Source: a virus. From it: a DNA stretch of 27,655 bases. This document shows, in pieces, positions 1 to 8,100 of the stretch; position 1 is the first letter of the stretch; every line of letters begins with the position of its first letter. The position numbers were made by a program, and so were the translations under genes. The DNA lies in IMG/VR virus record IMGVR_UViG_3300024518_004998, positions 1-27,655 of that record; one strand, 5' to 3'. The notes below the pieces were generated by a model that was not told where the DNA came from, made no database searches, and saw nothing but the letters and a program-made list of their open reading frames with translations.

Positions 1-16
1 TAGGAGTGGCATAATA

Positions 17-598
17 ATGTTAAAATGCTGTAGATGTAAAATGTCTTTTGATAAATCTAACTTTTCACCCAGAAAAAATAGAAAGCGGGGATATGCCTAT
101 CCTTGTAAAGCATGTAATGCTAAATCTCTACGTGAGAGATGGTTTAAGCCTTTATCTGAAGGGAGTAAAAATTGTACTGTATGTAAAATAAACAAGGGTC
201 TTACGGAGTTTTTTGCCTGTCATACAAAGAAGGATGGTCGGGAATCAGCATGTAAGGTTTGTAGTCAAGCTAAAAGAATGGTACGATTGAATACCCGTCC
301 TGAATGTAGAATTGTAGAAAACTTAAGGCGACGAACCAGGGCCGTACTAGCAGGCATTAATAAATCAAAGGCAACATTGGCCTTAATAGGTTGTGATCCT
401 ATTTATTTAAAAGAACATCTTGAAGGTCAATTTACTTCTGGTATGAGCTGGGATAATTATGGTGAGTGGCATATAGATCATATAGTGCCTTGTAATGATT
501 TTGATTTAACTAAACCTGAAGAACAGAGTAAGTGTTTCCATTATACTAATCTTCAGCCTTTGTGGGCTATCGATAATTTAAAAAAGGGAATTGGATGA
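17..598 (+). CDS. HNH homing-type endonuclease with two N-terminal zinc knuckles
   Basis: Probable free-standing DNA endonuclease of 193 aa. The N-terminal half carries two CxxC...CxxC units (C4/C7 with C30/C33, and C53/C56 with C79/C82), each able to bind a zinc ion and probably used for DNA contact. A basic linker (about residues 84-115) leads to a C-terminal HNH nuclease with the WHIDHI core (H152, D154, H155), N178 in TNLQPLW and N187 before a KKG end. This layout is common in phage-encoded HNH enzymes that act as selfish mobile genes. The start is supported by TAGGAG about 10 nt upstream. The stop overlaps the next gene by 4 nt (ATGA), so the two are probably translationally coupled. The family call is firm; the cleavage target is unknown. 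Confidence 0.88.
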   Translation: MLKCCRCKMSFDKSNFSPRKNRKRGYAYPCKACNAKSLRERWFKPLSEGSKNCTVCKINKGLTEFFACHTKKDGRESACKVCSQAKRMVRLNTRPECRIVENLRRRTRAVLAGINKSKATLALIGCDPIYLKEHLEGQFTSGMSWDNYGEWHIDHIVPCNDFDLTKPEEQSKCFHYTNLQPLWAIDNLKKGIG

Positions 599-1713
599 TG
601 AAAAAGGCATTAATTACAGGAACCTCGGGTCAAGACGGTTCCTACTTAGCCGAACTACTGTTAAAAAAGAACTATGAAGTAATAGGGATGGTACGTCGGA
701 GTAGTGTTTGTAATCTGGGGAGACTGAATAACTTAATCAATCACCGCAATATGAGTTTAGTGGAAGGGGAGATAAGTGACCCACTTTCGGTGTATTCTAT
801 TGTTGAGAGTGTACAAGCGGATGAAATTTACAATCTTGCCGCTATGTCTCATGTACAAACCTCTTTTGCTCAACCCTCATATACATTTGATGTTTGTGCC
901 AAAGGACCACTTAATATGTTAGAGGCTATACGTAAGTATAGCAGTCATAGTCGATTTTATCAGGCTTCAACAAGTGAGTTATTTGGTAAGAATTTTACTA
1001 GAGCACCACAAACAGCTTTTAAGTATCAAGATGAAAACACCCCTTTTGCCCCTCAATCTCCTTATGCCTGTGCTAAACTTGCCGCTCATGATCTAGTACG
1101 GATTTATCGTGATGGATATGGATTACATGCTAGTGCGGGAATTTTATTCAATCATGGTAGTGAGAGACGAGGAGAAAAGTTTGTAACCCGTAAGATTACT
1201 ATGTGGATGGCTGATTTTTATCATTGGAAACAGAGACTCTTAATCGATAAAGAGCGGACTAGAAACGATATCGATAATATTATTTCTACAGATCACAATC
1301 AACTACCTTTTGCCAAACTAAGACTAGGGAACTTAGATTCATTTAGAGACTGGGGTCATGCAGAAGACTATGTTTATGCTATGTGGCTTATGATGCAGCA
1401 AGATGATCCAGATGATTATGTTATAGCGTCGGGAGAAACACATACTGTTAGAGAATTTTTAACGGCAGCATTTAATGAAATTAATGTAACTGATTTTGAA
1501 CCTTATATTATGACCGACCCTGCCTTTTATCGTCCATCAGAGGTTGATTTCTTAAGAGGAATACCCGACAAAGCTAAAAATATATTAGGTTGGGAACCCA
1601 AGGTATCGTTTAAAGATTTAGTACGAAGAATGGTTCGGAGTGATATAAATGGCTCGCAAAAAAAGACCCCGACGTACTCGACGGATAGACAGACGGCGGT
1701 ATCCACGACGTAA
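595..1713 (+). CDS. gmd: GDP-mannose 4,6-dehydratase
   Basis: Converts GDP-D-mannose to GDP-4-keto-6-deoxy-D-mannose, the precursor of GDP-fucose, GDP-rhamnose and GDP-perosamine. The 372-aa protein is an extended SDR enzyme. It has the NAD(P)-binding GTSGQDG loop (residues 9-15), the catalytic Thr126 and Glu128 in STSELFG, Tyr157 and Lys161 in YACAK, and LGNLDSFRDWGHAEDYV near 244-260. Two oddities are visible. The usual NHESPRRG substrate loop reads NHGSERRG (186-193), and about 25 extra residues (roughly 216-240) sit between the VTRKI and LGNLD blocks. The last 65 nt overlap the next gene in another frame, giving an atypical Thr/Ser-rich tail after LVRRMVRSD. In a phage this is an auxiliary metabolic gene, probably for host surface polysaccharide or glycosylation of a phage component; no partner enzyme is visible here. 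Confidence 0.95.
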   Translation: MMKKALITGTSGQDGSYLAELLLKKNYEVIGMVRRSSVCNLGRLNNLINHRNMSLVEGEISDPLSVYSIVESVQADEIYNLAAMSHVQTSFAQPSYTFDVCAKGPLNMLEAIRKYSSHSRFYQASTSELFGKNFTRAPQTAFKYQDENTPFAPQSPYACAKLAAHDLVRIYRDGYGLHASAGILFNHGSERRGEKFVTRKITMWMADFYHWKQRLLIDKERTRNDIDNIISTDHNQLPFAKLRLGNLDSFRDWGHAEDYVYAMWLMMQQDDPDDYVIASGETHTVREFLTAAFNEINVTDFEPYIMTDPAFYRPSEVDFLRGIPDKAKNILGWEPKVSFKDLVRRMVRSDINGSQKKTPTYSTDRQTAVSTT

Positions 1714-2023
1714 TCCTGGGGCTGTGTCACGGGACTATAAAAGTCCTATATATTCTCAATGGAGAAAAGATGTAAAGGAGAGGGATGAATATTGCTGTCA
1801 GTGGCCTAACTGCGGCTCTAAGCATCGTTTAGAAGTTCATCATATCAAAACTTGGTCTAAGTTCCCAAGTTTACGATATACTAGTGCAAATGGCATTACT
1901 CTATGTTGGAGATGTCATAATTCAATAAAAGGGAGAGAGGCCGATTACGAAGCCTTTTTTCTAAAACTATTAGAATGGCAGATGTTAACCAAACTTAAAA
2001 GGTATAAAAAAAAGAAGGATTAA
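1649..2023 (+). CDS. HNH endonuclease, compact, Arg-rich N terminus
   Basis: A 124-aa HNH-family nuclease. The first 25 residues are extremely Arg/Lys rich. Then come WRKDVKERDEYCC, zinc ligands C50/C55 and C86/C89, the HH pair (H64/H65 in LEVHHI), N81 in NGITLC and the closing CH (C89/H90). These form a complete HNH zinc fold. The ATG is preceded by CGGAG at 8-nt spacing, so the start inside gmd (65-nt overlap, different frame) is well supported. Small HNH proteins beside terminase genes either assist packaging or are homing endonucleases. Here the exported protease and ERCC4 genes lie between it and the terminase, and a second HNH gene flanks gmd on the other side, so a mobile role is at least as likely. 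Confidence 0.9.
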   Translation: MARKKRPRRTRRIDRRRYPRRNPGAVSRDYKSPIYSQWRKDVKERDEYCCQWPNCGSKHRLEVHHIKTWSKFPSLRYTSANGITLCWRCHNSIKGREADYEAFFLKLLEWQMLTKLKRYKKKKD

Positions 2024-2051
2024 CATGGGTCAGTTAAGGAGAAATTTATTC

Positions 2052-2978
2052 ATGAAACGGTTTGCAATTAATATGGTAGCGGTAGCCCTTCTTATGGTAG
2101 CATCAGTAGCTTCTGCTGAAGAACATAAGGCAACGAAGGTAGCTCAACATTTACAGGACATTAGTGTTACGATTCGTGCTGGTGGATCACAGGGTTCTGG
2201 GGTCCTTATTTCACGCATGGTAAAAAGTAAAGGAAAGATGGTTAATATTAATTTTGTATGGACCGCCGCACATGTTGTGGACGGACTAAGATCAACCCGC
2301 ACCATAATTGGTCCTAATGGTAGTCCGAAAGTTCTAGTGGAATTTAGAGATGTACAGATTCTTAAAGAGGATCAAGTTGACGGGCGTAAAGTTGGTGAAC
2401 ATGTGATGGATGCTAAGGTTGTTTTATATTCTGACTCAGAACATGGGCATGACCTAGCACTATTAATGGTGCGAAAGCCTAATTTTACTATTTCTAATGC
2501 CGTTTTTGAGCCCGATCATGTATGTGCTGTTGGAACTAATTTAATTCATGTTGGCTCTCTACTAGGTCAGGCAGGATCTAACTCTATGACTCGTGGTAAT
2601 GTATCTCAAACAGGTCGTGTCCTTCAACTAGGAAATGGTGCCGGAACTTTGTTTGATCAGACTTCCTGCCCAGCCTTTCCTGGATCATCTGGGGGTGGAG
2701 TATTTACCGCTCAAGGTAAATATATGGGTATGTTAGTTCGTGGTGCCGGAGAGACCTTTAATCTAGTAGTTCCTGTGAGACGTATGTATAAATATGCAAG
2801 AAAACATAATGTACTCTGGGCTCTTGACAAAAGTGTTCCTGTACCCTCCCTATCGTTCATAGACAAGATAAATCCTGAACATGCTCCTACTACCAGTAAA
2901 AAGGTTCGTAGTAAGGATTCAAAAAAATATAGTTTTCTTGTTGGGAAGCTAAATCCTTGTGACGGAGCTAAGAAATAA
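2052..2978 (+). CDS. Exported trypsin-like serine protease
   Basis: A 308-aa predicted secreted peptidase with the chymotrypsin/trypsin fold. It has His74 in TAAHVV, Asp134 in HDLALL and Ser213 in PGSSGGG, the expected order and spacing for a catalytic triad. The N terminus is a textbook Sec signal peptide: MKR, a hydrophobic stretch (about residues 4-19) and an ASA cleavage site after residue 22. The start at 2052 is preferred over an in-frame ATG at 2025 because AGGAG lies 10 nt before it and the signal peptide then starts directly with MKR. The mature enzyme should act in the periplasm or outside the cell. The C-terminal 40 residues are Lys-rich and look disordered. Its role is unknown; envelope remodelling, lysis support and cleavage of host surface proteins are possibilities. 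Confidence 0.85.
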   Translation: MKRFAINMVAVALLMVASVASAEEHKATKVAQHLQDISVTIRAGGSQGSGVLISRMVKSKGKMVNINFVWTAAHVVDGLRSTRTIIGPNGSPKVLVEFRDVQILKEDQVDGRKVGEHVMDAKVVLYSDSEHGHDLALLMVRKPNFTISNAVFEPDHVCAVGTNLIHVGSLLGQAGSNSMTRGNVSQTGRVLQLGNGAGTLFDQTSCPAFPGSSGGGVFTAQGKYMGMLVRGAGETFNLVVPVRRMYKYARKHNVLWALDKSVPVPSLSFIDKINPEHAPTTSKKVRSKDSKKYSFLVGKLNPCDGAKK

Positions 2979-3007
2979 TATGTGTGATATGAGAGGGACT
3001 CCTGAGA

Positions 3008-3505
3008 ATGCCAAAGTCCAAGTTCACAGTTATTAGAGATACGAGAGAGAAGTCAGCCAAAGGGTGGTCATTTGATGAAGACACGCTTTGTGCTGGCACT
3101 CTTCGTAAGAAATTGGATACCGGAGATTATAGTATTCAAGGTCTAGAAGAAGATATATTATGTATTGAACGTAAGGAAACAATACAAGAGTTTGCCCGTA
3201 ACTGTATTGAAAAACGTTGGGCGGCCTGTATGGAACGTATGTCTAAGTTTAAACATGCATATCTTTTATTTGAATTTACATGGGAAGATATTGATAATTA
3301 TCCGTGGTCTGCTAATGTTCCAGAGAGAGTACGGAAACAGATGATACATGAAGCAGGAACCCCTAAAATTCCCATTAAGAAGATTAAGAAAATTGTTCAT
3401 ACTGCCCAGGACTATGGGATCTTTGTGATAGCTTGCGGAGATGCTATGAAGGCGGAACAGGTAGCTTATAAAATAATGAAAAAGGCTTATGAAGTATACT
3501 TATGA
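3008..3505 (+). CDS. ERCC4-domain (XPF/MUS81-type) nuclease
   Basis: A 165-aa stand-alone ERCC4 nuclease domain. The active-site pattern is present in order: DTRE (residues 11-14), GDYS (39-42) and IERK (53-56), followed by a helix with ETIQEFARN. This family cuts branched or flapped DNA (XPF, MUS81, Hef and phage or archaeal relatives). No helix-hairpin-helix domain is present, so partner binding or dimerisation must come from the catalytic domain itself. The 3' end overlaps the terminase start by 17 nt, which suggests coupled translation and a packaging-linked job such as trimming branched replication intermediates before packaging, by analogy with T4 endonuclease VII (an unrelated fold). 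The biological role is inference; the domain call is strong. Confidence 0.82.
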   Translation: MPKSKFTVIRDTREKSAKGWSFDEDTLCAGTLRKKLDTGDYSIQGLEEDILCIERKETIQEFARNCIEKRWAACMERMSKFKHAYLLFEFTWEDIDNYPWSANVPERVRKQMIHEAGTPKIPIKKIKKIVHTAQDYGIFVIACGDAMKAEQVAYKIMKKAYEVYL

Positions 3506-6500
3506 TGTTGAAGATTACGATCATGCCTATCTAAGGGTTTCTAATGATGACTTGGCTAAAGCCAAGATCCAGAACCCTCTACAGGACTTAACTGACTGGC
3601 AAAAAGAAAATTATCATTTACATATTTTACGTATAATGCGTGATCCTAAATATGTTTATTGGACAGTTAAGAATCTTTTAAACATTGATCTATTACCGGA
3701 GCAATGTGTTATTTTGCAGGAGATGTGGGGGAGGGCTTTTCCTATGTATGTGGCGAGCCGTGGCTATGGAAAATCTTATTTGCTTGCTGTTTATTCTATG
3801 CTTAAATGTCTGTTGGAGCCCGGCTGTAAAATTGTGCTTGTAGGTGCAGCTTTTCGTCAATCTAAGGTTATTTTCGAATATATGGATACATTGTGGAGAG
3901 ATGCCCCTCTATTTCGAAGCCTTTGCAATGATGCTAGTGGTCCTCGTCGTGATGTAGATCGTGTTACTATGAGAATTAATGAGAGTTGGACTATTGGTAT
4001 TCCGCTCGGTGATGGCTGTCTCACTAAAACTAGCTTACTAACCTATAATAATACTATAGATTTTATTTCAATAGAGCATGATTTTGATAATCCTAATAAA
4101 GAAATAATTACTAGAAAAAGAAATGTTTGGGGTAATGGGGGTTTTAATGAATCAGATGAATCATATTGTAATGGGGTACAACCTACTAAAAAAATCACCA
4201 CAAAAAAGGGGTATACAATAGAAGGAACATTGAATCATAAGATAAAGATTTATGACTCAAAAAATAGAACGATAGGATGGAGAAGGTTCGACGAAATCTC
4301 TCTCGGAGATCATCCTATTATCGACAGGACGGAACGTTGGCATGAGGGGCAATCAGATATTTCTCCGGAGGAAGCTTATGCCGTGGGGTTGATGATCGGT
4401 GATGGATGTTGGACTCATGAATATCGTTTAGGCTTTGCCACTCAGGATATTGAATTAGCAGAAGCTCTAATCCAAGGTACGGGGCTAAAGTGGAAGCAGG
4501 CTAAAGATATAGTCCATTGGGATATGAATAGCAAGGGAGACAAGGCTCAATGGTTAAGTAAATATGGACTACCGGATCGATGTTACGCTAAAGATAAAAC
4601 AATTCCCCAACCTATTCTGTCCTCTTCTAAAGAGGTAGTGGCAGCATGTATTTCTGCTTTATATGATACCGATGGCCATATCCAGGTTCAGACTGCGAAG
4701 GGTGGAACCGCAATCACAGTTGGTTTTACCAACACATCAGAACAGTTAGTTGATCAGTTACATTTTCTTCTACTCCATTTCGGTATCATCTCCTACAAAA
4801 CATTTAGAGATAGGGATGAAAACTGGAATAGAGTATATGAGCTATTAATTACTGGTAAGGATGTACGACTATTTTATGAACGAATCAACTTTAGACTTAC
4901 CCGCAAGAGAAAAGTGTTTAATGCTGGGATGCAGGATAAAATTCGTGATATCTCAGCCGGAGATATTATACCAGGGTTGATTCCTACGATGACGGAGATA
5001 GCTAAAGAGAATAAACGTAGGGGAATGCCACATATTAGTGCTAGTCAGATCGTAAAACGAAAGGAGGCTACAAGGGGCTTTATTACTGATTTTTGTTGCA
5101 AATATAAAAATTCTAATCCTGTTATTCAAACCATTGAAGACCTAAACGACCCCAATATTTATTATGATGAAGTTACCTCTATAGAAGATGGTAAAGCTCC
5201 AACATATGATGTGCATATTCCTGACAGTCATGAATATTGTGCCAACGGGTTCTTCTCACATAATACTAAGATCCGGGGTTTACGTGCTCATATCATTATT
5301 TGCGACGAATTTAACAGTATCCCTGTAGAAATATACGAAACCGTTGTTGCTGGCTTTGCTTCTGTTTCTAAGGCTCCAGCTGATAATGTTAAGGAGGCAG
5401 CTAAACGAAAGGCTATGAAGAAGGATAAAGTATGGTCTGATAAACAGGAGGAAACCTATAAAGGTCGTCATCAAAACCAATCTATTCTTTCAGGAACAGC
5501 AGGATATGACTTTGAACCTTATGCCTCGTACTGGAAGGTATATAAAAAGATGATAGCTGGTGGAAAATATCAGGGAGATGATGTATCCGAAAATGAAGAT
5601 GACGTTTCCGATGAGCTACCGGAATACATGCAACATCTAAATGCGGACCAATTCTCTGTTATTCGTATGCCTTATGAGCTTATTCCTGAAGGCTTTATGG
5701 ATGATCAACAAGTGTCAAGATCTCGGGCGACAATGCATAGTGGTATCTATCTCATGGAATATGCCGCGTGCGTAAAATCTAATACCCTCATAACTACAGA
5801 TACAGGAATAAAAAAGATAATTGATATTAACATTGGTGACATGGTGTTAACTCATAAGGGTAGATTTCGTAAAGTAACTAAAAAACTTTATAGAAGGTAT
5901 AGAGATAAAATAGTTAAATACAAAACATATGGATATAATCAGACTATTGAAGTAACTCCCAATCATCCTTTTTGGTGTGGGGAAGATAGTTTTAGACCAA
6001 TTGGCGACGGACCAAAAGATGTTGGCTTGGTAAACTTAAATGAATTAAGCGGGAGGACCATTCTAAATACTGAACCTATACTAACAGATATTCTGGAAAC
6101 TAAAAATAAGTTATATTTCTATCCTCGGGGAAGTAAGTCTAATTTTAATCTAGACCAGCAACGAGAAATACGAGAGAATAGCTCAGGAAAAACTACTGTA
6201 GCACTTGCTCAAGAGTATGGTGTGAGTCAGCCCTCTATCTCTTATCTTCAAAATAATGATAATATACCTAAGCATCGTATCCCTGTGGATATTAAGCTAG
6301 ATTATGACTTTGGATTAATAATTGGTTATTATGCCTCGGAGGGTAGCACAGGGGCAGGAGGTAGACAGACAGGTTTTGCTCTAGACGAACATAAAGATAC
6401 CGAATATCAAAAACAGCTTTTACAGGCTATAAATCGAGTTTTTGGCTTTCAGGGAAAAAGATATATACAACAAAAAAACACAGTAGTAATATCCATTAAT

Positions 6501-8036
6501 AGTAGACTGGTCGCGGATATTATGAAATATATATGTCCAGGGCTATCTCACACAAAGCTTATTAGGCACGATATTTTATTCTCTAATGAGGAATTTCTCC
6601 GAGGGGTTATTGAGGGATATTGGAATGGAGATGGCCATATTAGAGATGGGATGGCTGTGGCTCAGTGTGTTAATCAGTCCATGTTGAATCAGTTTCGATT
6701 GGTTTTATCATACTTTAATATTTCCTCCTCTCTAATGGATACAGGTAGGGAAGAGACCTTTAAGTTAGTTCTGACTGGAAATAATTATAGGGACTTTATG
6801 GCGGAGTTTTACGGTAAGATTTTATTGAAAGGTACTAGAAAGCAACATCTTATAAATGATGGAGAAAAGACAGTATGTCCTATTTTATCCGCTGATCTTA
6901 TAGATTATGATGATTTTGTATACAATCTTGAGGTGGAAGAAGATAATTCATATTCTACTTTAAATGCGACAGTCCATAATTGTTTTGCAAAAGACTCTCA
7001 AGGTTTCTTTAAGAGAACCTTAATAGAGGGTTGTACAGCCTCTGATAAAAATGTTGCCAAGCCAGGATGGCCCGCATGGTGTCCAGAACCTTTTGATGTG
7101 TTGACAAAAGGGAGAATGGGGAAGCAATATATATTTAGTATTGATCCGGCCTCAGAGAACGACAACTTCGCCATTATTATCTTAGAACTACATCCAGAGC
7201 ATCACCGCTGTGTGTATAGTTGGACAACAAATAAAAAGGATTTCGCAGACCGTAAGAGATTACAACTAACAGATTCTGATGACTATTATAGTTTTTGTGT
7301 TAGAAAAATAAGAGATCTCTATAGGTTATTTCCTTGTGCTAGAATAGGCATTGACTCTCAGGGTGGAGGTTATGCAATAGCAGAGGGGCTCCGAGACAAA
7401 GATAAGGTACTGTCGGGAGAGAGATTAATTCTACCGGCAATTGATGATAAAAAAGAACAAGATACCGATGTGTTAGCAGGGGACCATATATTGGAGTTTA
7501 TTCAGTTCGCAAGTGCCGATTGGACCTCTCAAGCTAATCATGGCCTAAGAAAAGATATGGAAGATAAAGTACTTCTATTTCCCCGTTTTGATAATATTTC
7601 CTTATCTCTAGTAACAGAGCAGGATAAGATAATGTTCTCCAAACTTCAGGAGCGTCTCGGAAACAGTACCGCCCTTAAATTATATGATACTTTAGAGGAT
7701 GTAGTTATGGAGGTGGAAGAACTTAGAACGGAGCTATCAACTATAACTGTGAGTAGAACCGCGAGTGGTCGGGAGAAATTTGATACTCCTGAGATTAAAC
7801 TAAATACTGGTAAAAAGGGTAGAATGAGAAAAGATAGATATAGTGCCCTTGTTATTGGTAATATGTTGGCCCGGTCTATCGAGAGGGAAATAACACCTCC
7901 CGCGTATCAATCTATTGGTCGTCTAGCGGAAGCTGAGGATGCTGCCAAAATTGATCCAAATAAACCGATGTTCACTGGATCTGCTGATTGGGTAGGTTAT
8001 TCTCCAAAAAGCGTGGGAGTTATCCGTAGAAGTTAA
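3489..8036 (+). CDS. terL: Terminase large subunit precursor containing two inteins
   Basis: Packaging motor and headful nuclease, translated as a 1515-aa precursor. Removing inteins at residues 177-592 and 761-1164 leaves 695 aa, a plausible T4 gp17-like size. ATPase motifs: SRGYGKS Walker A (90-96), IIICDEF Walker B (D606/E607 of the precursor) and SGTAGYD, a likely coupling motif. Nuclease (RNase H-like) acidic residues: D1219 in SIDPA, D1289 in IGIDSQG and D1449 in RKDRYSAL. The first intein splits GDG from TKIRGLR just before Walker B. The second splits EYAA from CFAKDSQGFF at the ATPase-nuclease boundary. Without splicing the motor should be inactive. The start overlaps the ERCC4 gene by 17 nt, with AAAAAGG close upstream. 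No small terminase subunit is recognised in the window. Confidence 0.95.
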   Translation: MKYTYDVEDYDHAYLRVSNDDLAKAKIQNPLQDLTDWQKENYHLHILRIMRDPKYVYWTVKNLLNIDLLPEQCVILQEMWGRAFPMYVASRGYGKSYLLAVYSMLKCLLEPGCKIVLVGAAFRQSKVIFEYMDTLWRDAPLFRSLCNDASGPRRDVDRVTMRINESWTIGIPLGDGCLTKTSLLTYNNTIDFISIEHDFDNPNKEIITRKRNVWGNGGFNESDESYCNGVQPTKKITTKKGYTIEGTLNHKIKIYDSKNRTIGWRRFDEISLGDHPIIDRTERWHEGQSDISPEEAYAVGLMIGDGCWTHEYRLGFATQDIELAEALIQGTGLKWKQAKDIVHWDMNSKGDKAQWLSKYGLPDRCYAKDKTIPQPILSSSKEVVAACISALYDTDGHIQVQTAKGGTAITVGFTNTSEQLVDQLHFLLLHFGIISYKTFRDRDENWNRVYELLITGKDVRLFYERINFRLTRKRKVFNAGMQDKIRDISAGDIIPGLIPTMTEIAKENKRRGMPHISASQIVKRKEATRGFITDFCCKYKNSNPVIQTIEDLNDPNIYYDEVTSIEDGKAPTYDVHIPDSHEYCANGFFSHNTKIRGLRAHIIICDEFNSIPVEIYETVVAGFASVSKAPADNVKEAAKRKAMKKDKVWSDKQEETYKGRHQNQSILSGTAGYDFEPYASYWKVYKKMIAGGKYQGDDVSENEDDVSDELPEYMQHLNADQFSVIRMPYELIPEGFMDDQQVSRSRATMHSGIYLMEYAACVKSNTLITTDTGIKKIIDINIGDMVLTHKGRFRKVTKKLYRRYRDKIVKYKTYGYNQTIEVTPNHPFWCGEDSFRPIGDGPKDVGLVNLNELSGRTILNTEPILTDILETKNKLYFYPRGSKSNFNLDQQREIRENSSGKTTVALAQEYGVSQPSISYLQNNDNIPKHRIPVDIKLDYDFGLIIGYYASEGSTGAGGRQTGFALDEHKDTEYQKQLLQAINRVFGFQGKRYIQQKNTVVISINSRLVADIMKYICPGLSHTKLIRHDILFSNEEFLRGVIEGYWNGDGHIRDGMAVAQCVNQSMLNQFRLVLSYFNISSSLMDTGREETFKLVLTGNNYRDFMAEFYGKILLKGTRKQHLINDGEKTVCPILSADLIDYDDFVYNLEVEEDNSYSTLNATVHNCFAKDSQGFFKRTLIEGCTASDKNVAKPGWPAWCPEPFDVLTKGRMGKQYIFSIDPASENDNFAIIILELHPEHHRCVYSWTTNKKDFADRKRLQLTDSDDYYSFCVRKIRDLYRLFPCARIGIDSQGGGYAIAEGLRDKDKVLSGERLILPAIDDKKEQDTDVLAGDHILEFIQFASADWTSQANHGLRKDMEDKVLLFPRFDNISLSLVTEQDKIMFSKLQERLGNSTALKLYDTLEDVVMEVEELRTELSTITVSRTASGREKFDTPEIKLNTGKKGRMRKDRYSALVIGNMLARSIEREITPPAYQSIGRLAEAEDAAKIDPNKPMFTGSADWVGYSPKSVGVIRRS
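4017..5264 (+). other. Intein 1 in terminase, LAGLIDADG homing endonuclease type
   Basis: In-frame 416-aa intein, precursor residues 177-592. Splicing features: Cys1 in CLTKTS, a block-B TLNH motif, and the terminal block F/G with YDVHIPDSHEYCANGFFSHN ending in His-Asn. The next extein residue is Thr, an allowed but less usual nucleophile. Two LAGLIDADG motifs are present, VGLMIGDG and ISALYDTDG, with a KTIPQPI block-D segment between them, so a working homing endonuclease domain is likely. Removal joins GDG to TKIRGLRAH, restoring the terminase consensus before Walker B. Boundaries rest on these conserved ends and on extein continuity, so they are accurate to the residue if splicing is canonical. 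Confidence 0.93.
5769..6980 (+). other. Intein 2 in terminase, LAGLIDADG type with added HTH
   Basis: In-frame 404-aa intein, precursor residues 761-1164. Splicing features: Cys1 in CVKSNTLI, block-A continuation IGDMVLTHKG, block-B TPNHPFW, and a C-terminal LNATVHN with penultimate His and final Asn followed by Cys as extein nucleophile. The LAGLIDADG motifs are GLIIGYYASEG and GVIEGYWNGDG. Between the splicing block B and the first LAGLIDADG motif lies a helix-turn-helix-like segment, TVALAQEYGVSQPSISYL, which probably adds DNA contacts. Excision joins MEYAA to CFAKDSQG. Sequence differences from intein 1 throughout indicate independent acquisition, not duplication. Confidence 0.93.
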
Positions 8037-8066
8037 TAGGTATTGGTGTAGATACAATAGGTATTG
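8035..8066 (+). repeat. 11-nt direct repeat in terminase-portal gap
   Basis: The 11-mer AATAGGTATTG occurs at 8035-8045 and 8056-8066 (21-nt period), spanning the terminase stop and the 64-nt gap before the portal gene. No terminator or clear promoter is visible here, and the portal ATG at 8101 lacks a good Shine-Dalgarno sequence, unlike nearly all its neighbours. The repeat may be a protein-binding site or chance. Confidence 0.35.
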
Positions 8067-8100
8067 AAGATTTTCTATGTAATATTAAAAAGCAAAAACT

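Noticed and set aside
2025-2051. Upstream ATG for the protease
   Set aside because: It lacks a ribosome binding site and would put nine extra residues before the natural signal peptide start; the AGGAG-led ATG at 2052 is better.
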